Shown here: positions 10,756-21,255 of the stretch, one piece after another | Layout: each line of letters starts with the position of its first letter | How positions within the stretch are numbered: the stretch's first letter is position 1 | Assembly: GCA_022539475.1 (NCBI GenBank) | Contig: VCMS01000293.1 | Coordinates: 74,333 to 138,332 of the forward strand | Source of the DNA: Gracilaria domingensis | Taxonomy: Eukaryota > Rhodophyta > Florideophyceae > Gracilariales > Gracilariaceae | Length of the DNA stretch: 64,000 nucleotides | Direction of reading: 5' to 3' | Program-made: the position numbers and the translations under genes | Notes under the pieces: model-generated | What the model was told of the DNA's origin: nothing | Seen by the model: only the letters and a program-made list of their open reading frames with translations | Database searches by the model: none

Positions 10756-12956
10756 CTACGCTTCCTCCGTCTCGTTTCCCTTCGGGTGTGCGCTGTCCTC
10801 GCTAGGACTCTCCTCAAAAGAGAGGATTTGATTGACCTGTTGAGGGCTCCGCGAAGGGGCATGAGCACGTCCCACGCGGCTCGCTCTGGCTTGTGGGTAG
10901 CGGTCCCGCGCTGCAGCCTGACCTGAGGGCAAGTGCCCACTTGGGTTTTGACGTGGCGCTTGTCCCTGGCGGGGCTTATAGTACCCTTCGGCAACACCTT
11001 GGTGATAATTCGCCTGGCGAACTTGCACCAACGTGTTCCGGTATTCGGGCGGGAGCCATTCGCAGCAAGGCCGAGAGGTGGACAGACAGATACGACAGGG
11101 GGTCGTTCTGTTGTCCGAATTCGGTACCGCGCGGTACGGTGGTGGCGCCTGAGGGGGCGTCACCGGATTAACCCTGGGGGGAGTGTAGTTGAAGTCCCGA
11201 CGGGGTTTTATCGCAGACGGAGTCGAAGTACCAGTAGAAGGGAAAGAAGGAATAGACGGGGGCGCCGCTGGTTGAACAGCAAGGGCCAGGGCGTCCTCGT
11301 CTTCAAAATGCACGCCCCAGTCGGGTTCATCAGTGTCCTTTGAGACACTCAGCGAAGCCTTCGATGAGACCAGTCGGGTTTGTGCGCTCTTCGCTGCGTC
11401 CAGTGTCTTAAAATACTTCTTGCCCCCCCGATGGGTATCGCCCAGCCCTTCAGCATAGCTGACGAGCTGGCGGAAAATCACTTTGGGATGCGTTGACGAG
11501 TACATCCGTACACTGGCCCTGATTGCGGGAAGCAATCCCTCGACGGAAAGGGCCTTGAGGCGACCCTCTGGGAAGATGTTTCCGCATCGGAGGTTCTTTG
11601 TCCATAATTGGTCAGCGAATTCGCGTTCAGACACCGCTGAGCTCTGGCGGTGTGTGATGACGTCGTGGTAGGCCTCGGATAGGACATCGTCCGTCGCGTA
11701 AACCTTAAGGAGGTAGTTGACCACCTCGGGGTAGGACGAGAGGAGTTCAGAACTCTTCTCGACCACGGCCCCGGATTCGCCAGGGATCTCGGCGGTTACT
11801 GTGTCCCTAGCGGGTTGCTCTAGAAAGAAGCGAAATAGCCAGAGGGCTGCTCCTTCGTGTACAGCATTCTGGTCACACGCATTCCGGAACGCGGCTAAGA
11901 ACCGTAAGTCCAAAATTGGATCTTTGCCCGAGAACTTCAAGGGCATTTGCAGTTGCATGCGTTTCGCATGCTTCGCAACTGCACGAGCGACTGGAGCGTT
12001 GTAACGCCCACTCCGGTCTTTCAAGCGGTAGTGCTTGAAGCTTAGCACTTTAGTAAAGTCCCCATTGTTGGGTCGAATGCGGCGTAAATGCGAAACGTTC
12101 ACTTCGGGGTCGGACTCGTCCGAGTCGACTGCGTCTGACCGGTCTGAGTCAGACTGCGAGTCGTCCGAGTCGGAAAAGCCTTCCTCCTGTTCCGACATCG
12201 GCTTGGGGACTTCCGGGTCGTCCTTTTATCATGACCCACGTGGGAGTCGCGACCGGTACTCTTCTGCTTACCGGGGAGGGGACTGCCCAAGTCGGGTCTA
12301 TCAATATTGGGGTCCCTGCCGGGTCTGGAATCTGCTTCATGCTCGGCAGGGATAGTGGTCGGTTGCCATACCGAAACGGCCGGCTGACGGTTGACAGGTT
12401 GCTTATACCCAATGGGAGCGAGCTGGAGACGGCGCTGTACCTCAGTGTGCACACTGGTGGCAATTACACCGTCCAGAATTCCGGTGGCGCTCATCTTAGA
12501 AGCGACCCGCTGGACAGGGGTATCCAGCAGGCCCTCTACTTCAGCATTAACCCTGTGGGGAATACGGCGCTCGACCTCGAGTGTCACCATAGACTCCACG
12601 AGTGGCCTCAGGGCTTTGAGTAGCTCTCCCATAACGGGTTGAACCTCACTCCCTGCGGGTCTTTGCCGAGTCCCAACGAGGGTCTCGGGCGCTGTTGCCC
12701 TGGGGGTCTGCGGCAGCGGAGTCGCTTCTCGAGAGGCATGCTGGCGCATGGCCTCGAGACGGTTCCGAAAGTCGGTCGGGCAGGACTGACGGAGTATGCG
12801 CTCCGGGTCCTCCACACGTGGTAGAATCCCTCCATGGGTACTTCGGGTGCTCGGAGCCCCTGAACCGGGAGCAGGCGGCACTTCGTCAGTGCCGTTATCC
12901 CGATGGGGTGGAGCAGGACCGGCGTGTCCATGAGAAGATACCGGTGGGGTGGCCAT
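10756..12956 (-). pseudogene. Family B gag (one frameshift)
   Basis: The likely start is an ATG at 12956. The first frame carries a Pro/Arg/Ser-rich N-terminal region up to about 12215, then a one-base shift leads into a frame that is open to 10756 (480 codons from 12198). The second part begins with a Ser/Asp-rich acidic stretch, followed by a helical capsid-like domain (AALWLFRFFLEQPARDTV, later PEVVNYLLKVYATDD). Near its C-terminus is a Cys-rich segment, CRICLSTSRPCCEW, which is not a standard CCHC knuckle. A small basic tail follows. It would form the virus-like particle. The break may be a real programmed shift, an error or decay. Confidence 0.7.
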
Positions 12957-13170
12957 AACGGTAGGCAGAAAGGAATTTTCGTCCGGCTTGCGACAAAGTG
13001 AACCCAAATGCGGGCAAGTTCGAGAAAACCCTAGAGGGAAAATGAAACGGCGCGGTGAAACCAAATGATCCGCAACGGGTCGGAAAGGCCCGAGTGGGAA
13101 GAAATGATTCGAAAGCGACGAAGCGAATCCCGTGAGGGTCAAATTAACTAGAAAAGACCCGAGAGGGTAA

Positions 13171-13188
13171 TTCTAGGTCGGGAGACCA
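13171..13188 (-). other. Primer-binding site of family B
   Basis: On the minus strand, two bases after the LTR end comes TGGTCTCCCGACCTAGAA. It begins with the TGG that pairs with a tRNA CCA end. The identical block follows the family A 5' LTR at 49040-49057. I do not assign the tRNA. Confidence 0.7.
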
Positions 13189-13190
13189 GT

Positions 13191-13619
13191 TGTAGTACAG
13201 CCAGAGGCCGTGACAACGTACTATGCCTTGATAAAGGAACAAATTGCGCAGCACCCAAGCAGGGAGGAAGGAGCACTCAACGGACGCTAACAACGGGGCG
13301 CGAGATAGGCGCGCAGCACCGGTAGTGACGGTAGGATGACCCTTGTGGGAAACTAGACGATGAAAGAATCGGTTAGGGGGTGCTTGAGGTTTACCACGGT
13401 GAGCTCTGCCCGTTGGGAGATGCTCAAGTGCACCTCCCACGGGCACAAGCCACGTGTCGAAAATAATAAACTATCTACATATAAGGGGGGTCCCGAAGAG
13501 CGACACGACAACTGTCACAACCCTACACGTGTGGGGCCCCGAGGTGCACCCTGTGCACAGTAACTAAATAAACTAATACTATGCACCCGTCAGGACGGTG
13601 CCTCTCCCTGCACTACACA
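13191..13619 (-). repeat. 5' LTR of family B
   Basis: 429 bases that read, on the minus strand, TGTGTAGTGC at the start and GTACTACA at the end, followed by two bases and the primer-binding site. Beyond its outer end (13620) the frame of a hAT transposase begins immediately, which marks the insertion point. Confidence 0.75.
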
Positions 13620-14697
13620 GAATCTGGTTAACTGCCCTGACTTTTCAAAGCATTTGTTTGGTGGGAGGAACACCCAAAGACGTGAACGGTTTGAAGCTAG
13701 TGTCTGCGACTGCTCTTTATATGATAAGTGCCTGGATGTGTACCATGTACTAAGAGTTATGCGACAATATCTCCGAATTTTCGAAGATGACAGCTCACTC
13801 ATCTCGGAAGTATATCCAGCGACAGACCAACTCAGAACTCATCTACAAGCTCTCCCAGTAACACCGTTTTTTACTACACGGCGCAAGCAGCAAGTAATGG
13901 AAACGTTTGGACGAAGAATAGACGATGTCTCAAGAAAGATTCCGCTTTTAACACCCATTCATTATGTGGCTTACTTGTTGGATGTTCGTAGCCTCAACGC
14001 AGACTCTACACTTCATACTCCTCATATTCTGAAGCATATGCGGGACTTCGTCACTTATGATGTGTTTCCAGAAACACAAAAACTACCGAGCTCTGGGGGT
14101 GTTGACGGCGCAGTGCAAGGTTTATTTGAAGCGTTCAGCTTCAACCGTTCAAATTGGAGAACGCAAGCAGATAACCCTACTCAGCGGGAGCGGCTTATGG
14201 CATTCCAGAATATGCCCGTACTATATTGAATGCAGTTCAGGAATAGTCCTTGGCTAAAGGACTTCGCACTGGGTATTTTGTGTGTGAGTCCTTCTTCATC
14301 CAGCGTGGAGCGAAGCTTCAGCCTCCAAGGTAGGATTCGCACCCCAGTAAGAAACAGACTACATCCACTGAAGGTGGAAAAAATGATCTTCTGCGCTTTC
14401 AATCGGGCCCTCAGCTCAACGGGACAGCACCAGAGAAGCAAAGTTTTGACTCGTAGACCTTTTTATTCGGCTCAAGGTCACCAACCAGATCAAATTGGTG
14501 GGCTAGCTCCTCCAACAAATCCCACCGAACCGGAATCGTTTGTGTCCTATTTTGATATTGAGTCAGTGCCAGATACAAACGGAGAAGAACCTGATGATGA
14601 CGAAGAAATGGGGATGGTATTGATGGAGGCTGGTGTTCTTGAGACGGAAAGAAATCCGCCGCCAGATGCCGGCGCTATGCGGCGTTTATTTGACTGA
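13620..14697 (+). pseudogene. hAT-family transposase, C-terminal part
   Basis: An open frame from the LTR boundary at 13620 to 14697, with one in-frame TGA at 14227-14229. After that stop lies the hAT dimerisation domain: SPWLKDFALGILCVSPSSSS, then VERSFSLQGRIRTPVRNRL and a following helix. The upstream part is helical, with few motifs. hAT transposases cut and paste DNA as oligomers through this C-terminal domain. The N-terminal zinc finger and catalytic core are absent, removed or displaced by the family B LTR that abuts the frame. The tail has an acidic stretch near its end. Confidence 0.8.
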
Positions 14698-15640
14698 GCA
14701 TTGCAAACATGTCAATTCTTAAAGTGGTGTTCTGTGTCTGGGGTTTTGACTTTGCTAACGTGGTCTTTTGCTTCGAGGCACTTTGTAGACACACTACCGC
14801 TACTGGTTCCCTGTTTGGGTTCATCCTTGGAAGACATTAAGGCTTTTTCGTCTAATACTCTAGAGAAAAACGTAGTTAGTTATTGATTTAAACAAGTATT
14901 GCAGAGTTTGAACACGTACTGTTTGTTTGACAGACAACCCCCTCGATGACAGGCAGTGGATAGAACGCCATTATGGCATTTACATTTATTCTCAGTAACA
15001 AATCCTGGTATGTAGAGAGGGCCATTTGATGGTACCATTGGATCTGTGGTGGAGAGCAAGCGCGTTCTGTATTTCTTCGAGTTGTTTATGCCTTGGGTGT
15101 GCTTTGATATGATGCGATTCTGTATTGAATCAGCCATTATTAATTTGAATGGTATAGAACGGAAAGAAAGAAATCTTATCAGCTGTAACAGAAGCGACGA
15201 AGACACTTGGAGAAAAGCAAGCGTGGTCAGAACACAGTTTGGAAATTAAGGTTCTTTTGCTAGAGTACACTACTGGCTGTTAGTCCAGCAAGCAGCACAG
15301 TGTGCTGAGCACACTACTGACTGTTAGTCAACAACCATGTTGTCAGTGACCACTTACACACCACTGTTGAATGATACAAACAGTTTTTGCAGTGAACTCT
15401 TTACGTGCATGCTCACAAAATTTTGATCGGAATTCGTGTTTGTCTTTGGAAAAACAGTAAAAATGTTACAGAAGCCAGAGCCTGGCAAAGTTTTTGCACT
15501 CAACGGTGCGAGGGAAGGGAGGCGGAATAAATTTTTGGAGGTTGTGTAACGCTGACGCGTGCGTTTGCCCAAGATCCGACGACCTTGAATGGGGTTTTAA
15601 GGCACGCGAAAAGAATTTATTTGTAGGTCAAGCGCTACTC
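14698..15640. other. Downstream flank of hAT remnant, short direct and inverted repeats
   Basis: No gene is seen. A 19-base direct repeat with one mismatch (15267-15285 and 15311-15329, ACACTACTGGCTGTTAGTC type) flanks a small palindrome, CAGCACA-G-TGTGCTG, near 15293-15307. Subterminal repeats of this kind are common near hAT ends, so this may be the 3' end of that element. I could not identify a terminal inverted repeat because the 5' end is missing. Confidence 0.35.
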
Positions 15641-16547
15641 CGCTCGCCGCCGCCGCCGCTCGTCCTCCGCAGTGCGGACGGTCCGGGGGCGCGGCGGCAG
15701 CTCGGAGCCGCGCGCCGACCTTCGCCTTCTTCTCACGTGCCTTGGGGTCTGCTTTTTCCTTTCGACGGCCGGGGAGCGGGGCTGCAGCTCGGAGCTGCAG
15801 CTCGGACGCTCGGGTTGCGCGACGGCAGCTCCGAGCCGCAGCGCGGACGGCAGAAGTACACGGCGGCAACTCGGATCCTCCGCAACGTGCGTAAGTCCCC
15901 CCTTTTCCGGCCAAACACCCCCGCCTCCCTTCCAGCATGCAGTGAGCTCCGAGAGCGTAAGAACTACATGCTCACACAGCCGCGAACATTAATTCAAACA
16001 ATGGGACGAAGCACCAGTAGCTTCTGTGTGCCATCTTTCCCGACCTCTCCTGACTACTTGCCGCTGCTCCGGATTTAACGAGATGGATCTAGCCTTTGTA
16101 CCCGGAGTCTAATTGATATCTCTGCATATACAGCAACTCGCGATCAGACTTGCAGAAACCTCTGGAACAAACCCCCAACACGAGGCAGTCGAAAGTGACC
16201 GTTTCAAGTTTATAGAAGCAGCAGCAGCCTGGGTCATACCTTAACCTTGCATGTAGGTTTTCAAACGAACATCAGAAGACTACCCGAAAAGATCCAATGT
16301 TTCTATAACGGCTTGTGGCCAAACGGTAACTGTCAAATGAAACGGTAAACAAACGCTCTCAAAAGGCCTGCACTATACGCGTGGATACATCGATTGATCC
16401 CTAAGGCCCTCGCTCCATCACACGTATAAGAACTTCTCTACATAAGGCAGAGTTAGTTGCTTCCGCTCCTTCTCGTAGACTGCTATCATCAAAGCCATTT
16501 TCAGAATCGCACCAGTAGCACCATCTTAAGAAATACTCTTTCAAATA
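15641..16547. other. GC-rich short-repeat patch and DIRS 5' flank
   Basis: Between about 15645 and 15870 the motif GCAGCTCGGAGC and close variants recur at least five times in a G/C-rich background. The frames through it are Ala/Arg/Pro-rich and show no domain. From about 16080 the sequence is ordinary, and it leads without an evident promoter motif into the DIRS-like gag start at 16548. Confidence 0.4.
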
Positions 16548-18281
16548 ATGGCTGCCATACCCGCACCCTCCCAAGCACTCGATATCATCAACTGCACGCT
16601 TCCAAACCTCATTACAGCCTCCACCGAAGTAGTTAAGAATGCACTACAAGGCCGCAACCTTCTTTCGGATCCAGACACCTCCTCGAGAAATGATCTCTTG
16701 CTCGCCGCTATTCAGGCTGGAGAGGCCGCACAAAACAATCCTCACTTGAAAACCCCTCAAATCGCCATGGAAAGAAGTATGACCCTCACCGTCGATGAAA
16801 TCTTCTCCACTGCATCCTCGAATCCACTGCATCCTCGAATCCACTGCATCTTCGTGACCTGATCAACCGTGAGCATCTATTTGACTCGGACCTACCCGCG
16901 CCTCCCCCAACCGTAGAGGCTGCGGCCCTCACTACGACGGCAATGACGTGGAAGCTAAAATCACTGGAGAAGCTCCAGCAGAACAAACAGATCTCTCGAC
17001 ATTCTGCTGTAGCTCTGCCGTGTAGCTCTGCCGGACGATCCTGCCCCATTGCTACCATCCGCAAATCTTGACAATCTTCTGGACACTCATAACTTAACGG
17101 ACCTCAATCCCAACGGTAGCAACCCAAACGCAGAAGCTCCGCCCCCATTGAAGCGTGCCAAAACAGCAGTGACTGTGGGAGGCGTCGTCATAATCGACGA
17201 AAACGGAAAAGATACACCGAATCGCCCAACGTGCTTGGGACCATATCCCACGAAGGGCTCACAAAAACCGCCCCTGTGCGTGACGAAACCAGTGGGATGC
17301 AAACTGCTGCGGGGCCTTTTGCAGAAAGGAAGGTGCTTGGAATCAACGGTGGCGGAAGTAAACTGGTTCCGCTGCCAAAAAAGAGAGTTGATGGCAGCGG
17401 AAGCCGACGCTTACTTCTTAGCTCGGATCCTGCATCACGCTCTCCAGGACTACGAGGATATGTCCATGGCGCTCGAGCGCTGCTCTTGGATGGAGATCGC
17501 AATCCGAAGACTGTATGCGCTGATATATATGTCGAGAACGCAATGCGAACCATGAACACGTCCAGAGCTACAGCCTGGGCTGCGGGGACACCGATCTTGG
17601 AATCCAACCCGGGAACACCGGCACTGCTACCGGAGTTCGACAGCACTCTCGCGCAAACCCTCTCCATGAACGCCGAAGCGCAGAACGCGTTCAAGTCATT
17701 TAAAGGATTCAGAACCGACCAAACCAGCAGAATCGAAACCATCGACGCGATCGACAGGACCATTCCAAAGAGAGGGGAAAGGAGCAACAGCGCCAGTAAC
17801 CGTGCGACGAAACAGAAACATCTACACCATGTCTCCTGCTTCGCTAAAGAAACGAAGAACCTCAGCACCCACTCTATTCCCGCTCCCCCTTATCTTCGAC
17901 CATCCCCCCCAACTGGAATCAAAAGCCAATGCCGCAATTCTGTCCCTCAACAACATGTTCTCTGTCGCTGTTCACAAGAAAAGAGAACCACGTGAAGCCA
18001 CGCTCGTAAACAATCAAACCTCTCCTGCTTACATCTCTGCCTCACAATCTCTATGTCAACGTTCTATCATTGAACGTATCCAATCCACTCCGACCCTCCA
18101 CGACGTTGCCAGCACACCGATCTCAGAAGCGCTAAGCAAGCAGTCGGACTTGAGCTACATCTCCGCCAATTTCGACTCCGAAACTCTCCTACCCCCTCCC
18201 GAACGAGGCCAATTCGCCCACATAGTTCCGGACCTTCTCGACATCCCTCTGAACCCTCAGAAACAGGAGCGCTTCCCGTGA
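16548..18281 (+). pseudogene. DIRS-like gag region
   Basis: The start at 16548 opens a frame rich in Ala, Thr, Ser and Pro that ends at 16862 directly after a 17-base tandem duplication (16808-16841). The frame that follows in another phase is open to about 17070, so the duplication itself shifts the frame. Further open pieces (17049-17555, 17231-17995, 17802-18281) overlap in different phases and would join only with more indels. Content is helical with Asn/Thr/Pro-rich linkers and a basic patch (PPPLKRAKTA). No zinc knuckle is seen. Its role as a capsid-like ORF is inferred from position before RT. Confidence 0.5.
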
Positions 18282-18483
18282 GAGAAGTATCTCCCAAATG
18301 AGTCCCGTCATCTGTTCTTATCCAACCCAACAATCTCCTTCACGCTCCCTATAATGAAGGCTTTGATCACGAACACCCCACCAAAGCCACGTCTCTGTTG
18401 TGAAAAGAGGAGCTATCCACACCTGCTCGACCGAATGGAAAATTCAGGAATGCTCTCCTGGTCTATCGTTGAATCCGAAACCT

Positions 18484-20824
18484 AAAATCTCATCCGCTTC
18501 TCTGACTGCATCACGATGTCGCTGTTCGCTGTGTTAAAGTCAAAGGACAGACAGCGACTAATCAGCTGGCCCCGGTGCCAGAACGATTTTATGCCGGAAC
18601 TCCCACACACCCCGCTTCCAACGCCAGACCTTTTCAAGACCATTACCCAAACCAACGCCCCCCTTCGATCAATATATCTCGGCATAGCCAACATGTTTCA
18701 AATAATTCATCTCCCCGAATGGCTCTCCCGCCTTTTCCCCATGCCAAAGGTTCATTTTGGCAACCTCCCTGGTAACCTACAACAAAGAATTCAGTCTCTC
18801 TGCGGGAAGCGACCCAAACAGAACAGGCTGATACGACCATTGCAGCGCACGTTACCAATGGGCTTTAAATGGGCCGTCCAAATTGCGCACCACCTGGTGT
18901 CCTCAGCTCTCTACGAAGCTTAGTCTCAAACTCTTCCACGCTTGACGCCCCACGGTGCCTTTCCAGCAAACCTTCCAGTCCTAGCGCGCAGCAGCCACCA
19001 ACATATTATGACCAGTAACTACCTGCTCTTGCTTCACATCATCGACGACGTCAACATTATCTTTGCCGGATGGAACCCAAGCCTCATCAATCACCTGCAC
19101 GGTCAGATCCTAGCATGTTTACAACGCCGCGGACTCCCCGTGAAGTGGTCAAAGTCCTCCGTGTGGACGCAACCAGAGAAAAGCAAAATACGCTTCATTG
19201 GCTGGCTCTGGGACTTCAGCACCGGAATCATTGCGCCACTGCGAACAAAACTTGGAGACATAACTGCGCAACTCAAAACAGTCGCAGCCTCTCTACGAAA
19301 GACACAATAACTGCCCCTTTCCCAGGCTCACATCTCGACAGTACAGCGAGTCGTCGAAAAAGCCACATGGCTGGCACTCGCCAATCGTCCCGTCCTCTCC
19401 ATTCTATCAGACGCCTTCCACCTCATCACGCACAACGCGACCAGCACAACTCGGCTCTATCACGCGGCTCAGGAGCTCCTGAATCTCGCCAACCTACTCC
19501 CCCTCTCCCGCTTCAATCTATTTTCCCCATGGTCCGACATCGTCATCGCCTTCGACGCCTCGAAAAGGAAAGGAGCAGTCCTGTACACAACAGTAGCACC
19601 AGGCACCATTCAACAACTGCTACAAACAGGAGCGCTTCGCTTCATTACTGCCCCCAGCACACCGGACGAAGCGCCATCGACAGAGCAAACCCAGGAGGCC
19701 CTGAAGAGCGGTATAAGAAGTACGGAACTCGAGCACTTCGTCGCTGCGCATCGGTGGCGGACGGCTTTCACACACACTTGGGACCGCGACGAACACATTA
19801 ACCTCCTAGAGGGAGCCACTGCCGTGTTAGTAGCCCGATGGGCAGTCTTGCAAAAAATTGCGAAATGCAGAGCGCTGTTCTTAGGAGATTCCTTCGTGGT
19901 GGTTGTAGTGCAACGCAATTTGCGGTATGTGCTCGCTTTTGCGGTTAAGTCACTGCGGCTGCAGTGCAGTGGAGGTCAGTGACGTCGGACGGGTTAGCAC
20001 AGCATTGCTGGATGGTGACACACGTGTATGGACGGTTGGCGCCCAACTTCGGGATATTTTAGTTATTATTATTCATTTTATTTTAGCTCGGTTGCACCAC
20101 GTGACAGTGGCATAGCTACACTACTTAGTAGGTTGAGCTGCACCCATTGCTGGGGAAGTAAACGAACCAACCGAGTGTTCGGCTCTGATGTTTCACCCTT
20201 GGTGACCGATATCCTCCTCCCGGATAGTCGACACCTTGTGCAGGGTTCATAATCCGCCTCCACGCACCATTAACACCACTACCGCTTTTGCCTGTTTACT
20301 TTGTGTGTGTTTTCTTTATTCCTGTCCCTGTTACACAAGTAGCACTACTTGTTGTACCGGTGCATACCGTTCGTGGCTCGACACACTCCCGTGAGCTATA
20401 ACCGCTCTCGCGTGCCATCGCCACACTCGTGGGTACCGTGTGTTACGCACGTGAAGCTAGTATCGACTTGTGTCGTGTGCTCTCTACCGCTGGACGCGTC
20501 TTTTCCGCCGCTCTGCGCCCTCCATTACTTGGGAAGATTCGACCCCGGTCGTACACCCGGCATTGCCGTGTCGTACCTGTAGGAGCGTTCTACTGCTGTG
20601 CGCGCTTCTTGAGAGAGGTTCTGAACCGCCTTTGCGTGTCTTTCCCCATCTCTGGGTTTTGCACAATAGTCGTGGCAGCCCTTACCAAAGGGCGATCATC
20701 GAGCATATCCCTCGACCGAATTGCAAGGAAGTTTGGAGCAGTATGCACGGCCGCCGAGGTGCATGCAATGTTGGGCTATATTCAAACATCAACAAACCCA
20801 GCAGACAGTCCCACACGAGAGTAG
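18484..20824 (+). pseudogene. DIRS-like reverse transcriptase and RNase H, split by a solo LTR
   Basis: One frame runs from about 18484 to 19903 with two in-frame stops (TAG 18921-18923, TAA 19308-19310). RT features: KDRQRLISWPRCQND, RTLPMGFKWAVQIAHHL and an active-site box reading IIDDVNIIFAG, then a conserved RGLPVKWSKS. RNase H features: IVIAFDASKRKGAVL, HINLLEGATAVL and FLGDSF. The solo LTR at 19904-20665 follows, after which the RNase H resumes with AALTKGRSSSISLDRI and ends with NPADSPTRE at 20824. The two halves are in phase once the LTR and a five-base duplication are discounted. Confidence 0.8.
19904..20665 (+). repeat. Solo LTR (family C) inside DIRS RNase H
   Basis: 762 bases starting TGTAGTGCAACGCAATTTGC and ending GGGTTTTGCACA, so TG...CA ended. 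Its first 24 bases resemble the family A LTR start, but the rest differs. Left and right flanking pentamers are GTGGT and ATAGT, which differ by two G-to-A transitions and would be a decayed five-base target duplication. No internal element sequence remains, so it is a recombination product. Confidence 0.75.
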
Positions 20825-21255
20825 CAGAATCAACCCCACATACTAGGGCATTCAATAACAACCTCTCACCAGCAGCTGCACTGCTCTTGCGAACCCTACA
20901 AGCAAACAACAGAAAAAACTCTGTAGTACAGTCACATACAAACCTGGAGAGCGCTGATGCCCACCCTCCTCTTGCAAATCCAGATGAGGACCCTCCCAGA
21001 ATCCCACGCCAGGCGCAGAGTTTCTCCTGCAAGCATCGTTTAATTTCAAAGTCAATCAAACCAACAGCAGTAGACAAGTACTGCAAAGCGTAGGAAGACT
21101 TTACCGTCAAGTTTTCAAACACTTTCAGCTTGTTCCTTGCTGTTGATGAGACTATCGAGGCGCATATTTCACATGTTTTTGATAAAGATCCTAGAAGAAG
21201 ACGAAAACAAGAAATGGATACCCTTTTTTGCGGACTTTAAATCGTTGACGCAAGA
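20825..21255 (+). other. Linker between DIRS RNase H and recombinase
   Basis: About 430 bases with Thr/Asn/Pro-rich open pieces in changing frames, including one continuing to 21093. It probably encodes the decayed N-terminal part of the tyrosine recombinase. No motif is visible. Confidence 0.4.

Larger units (their letters stand above)
9988..13619 (-). mobile_element. Ty3/gypsy-type element, family B (5' half only)
   Basis: On the minus strand the order is LTR (13619-13191), primer-binding site, gag, protease. The protease frame runs into the family A LTR at 9987, and no RT or integrase of this family is in the window. Its gag shares a recognisable segment with the family A gag (VNYLLKVYAT compared with VNYLLRSYAT), and the primer-binding site is the same as in family A. 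The two are therefore related lineages with distinct LTRs. Family A appears to have landed in B, and B in a hAT transposase gene. Confidence 0.8.

Noticed and set aside
15494-16078. A 194-codon plus frame through the GC-rich repeat patch
   Set aside because: Ala/Arg/Gly/Pro composition follows the repeats, with no domain or sensible start.
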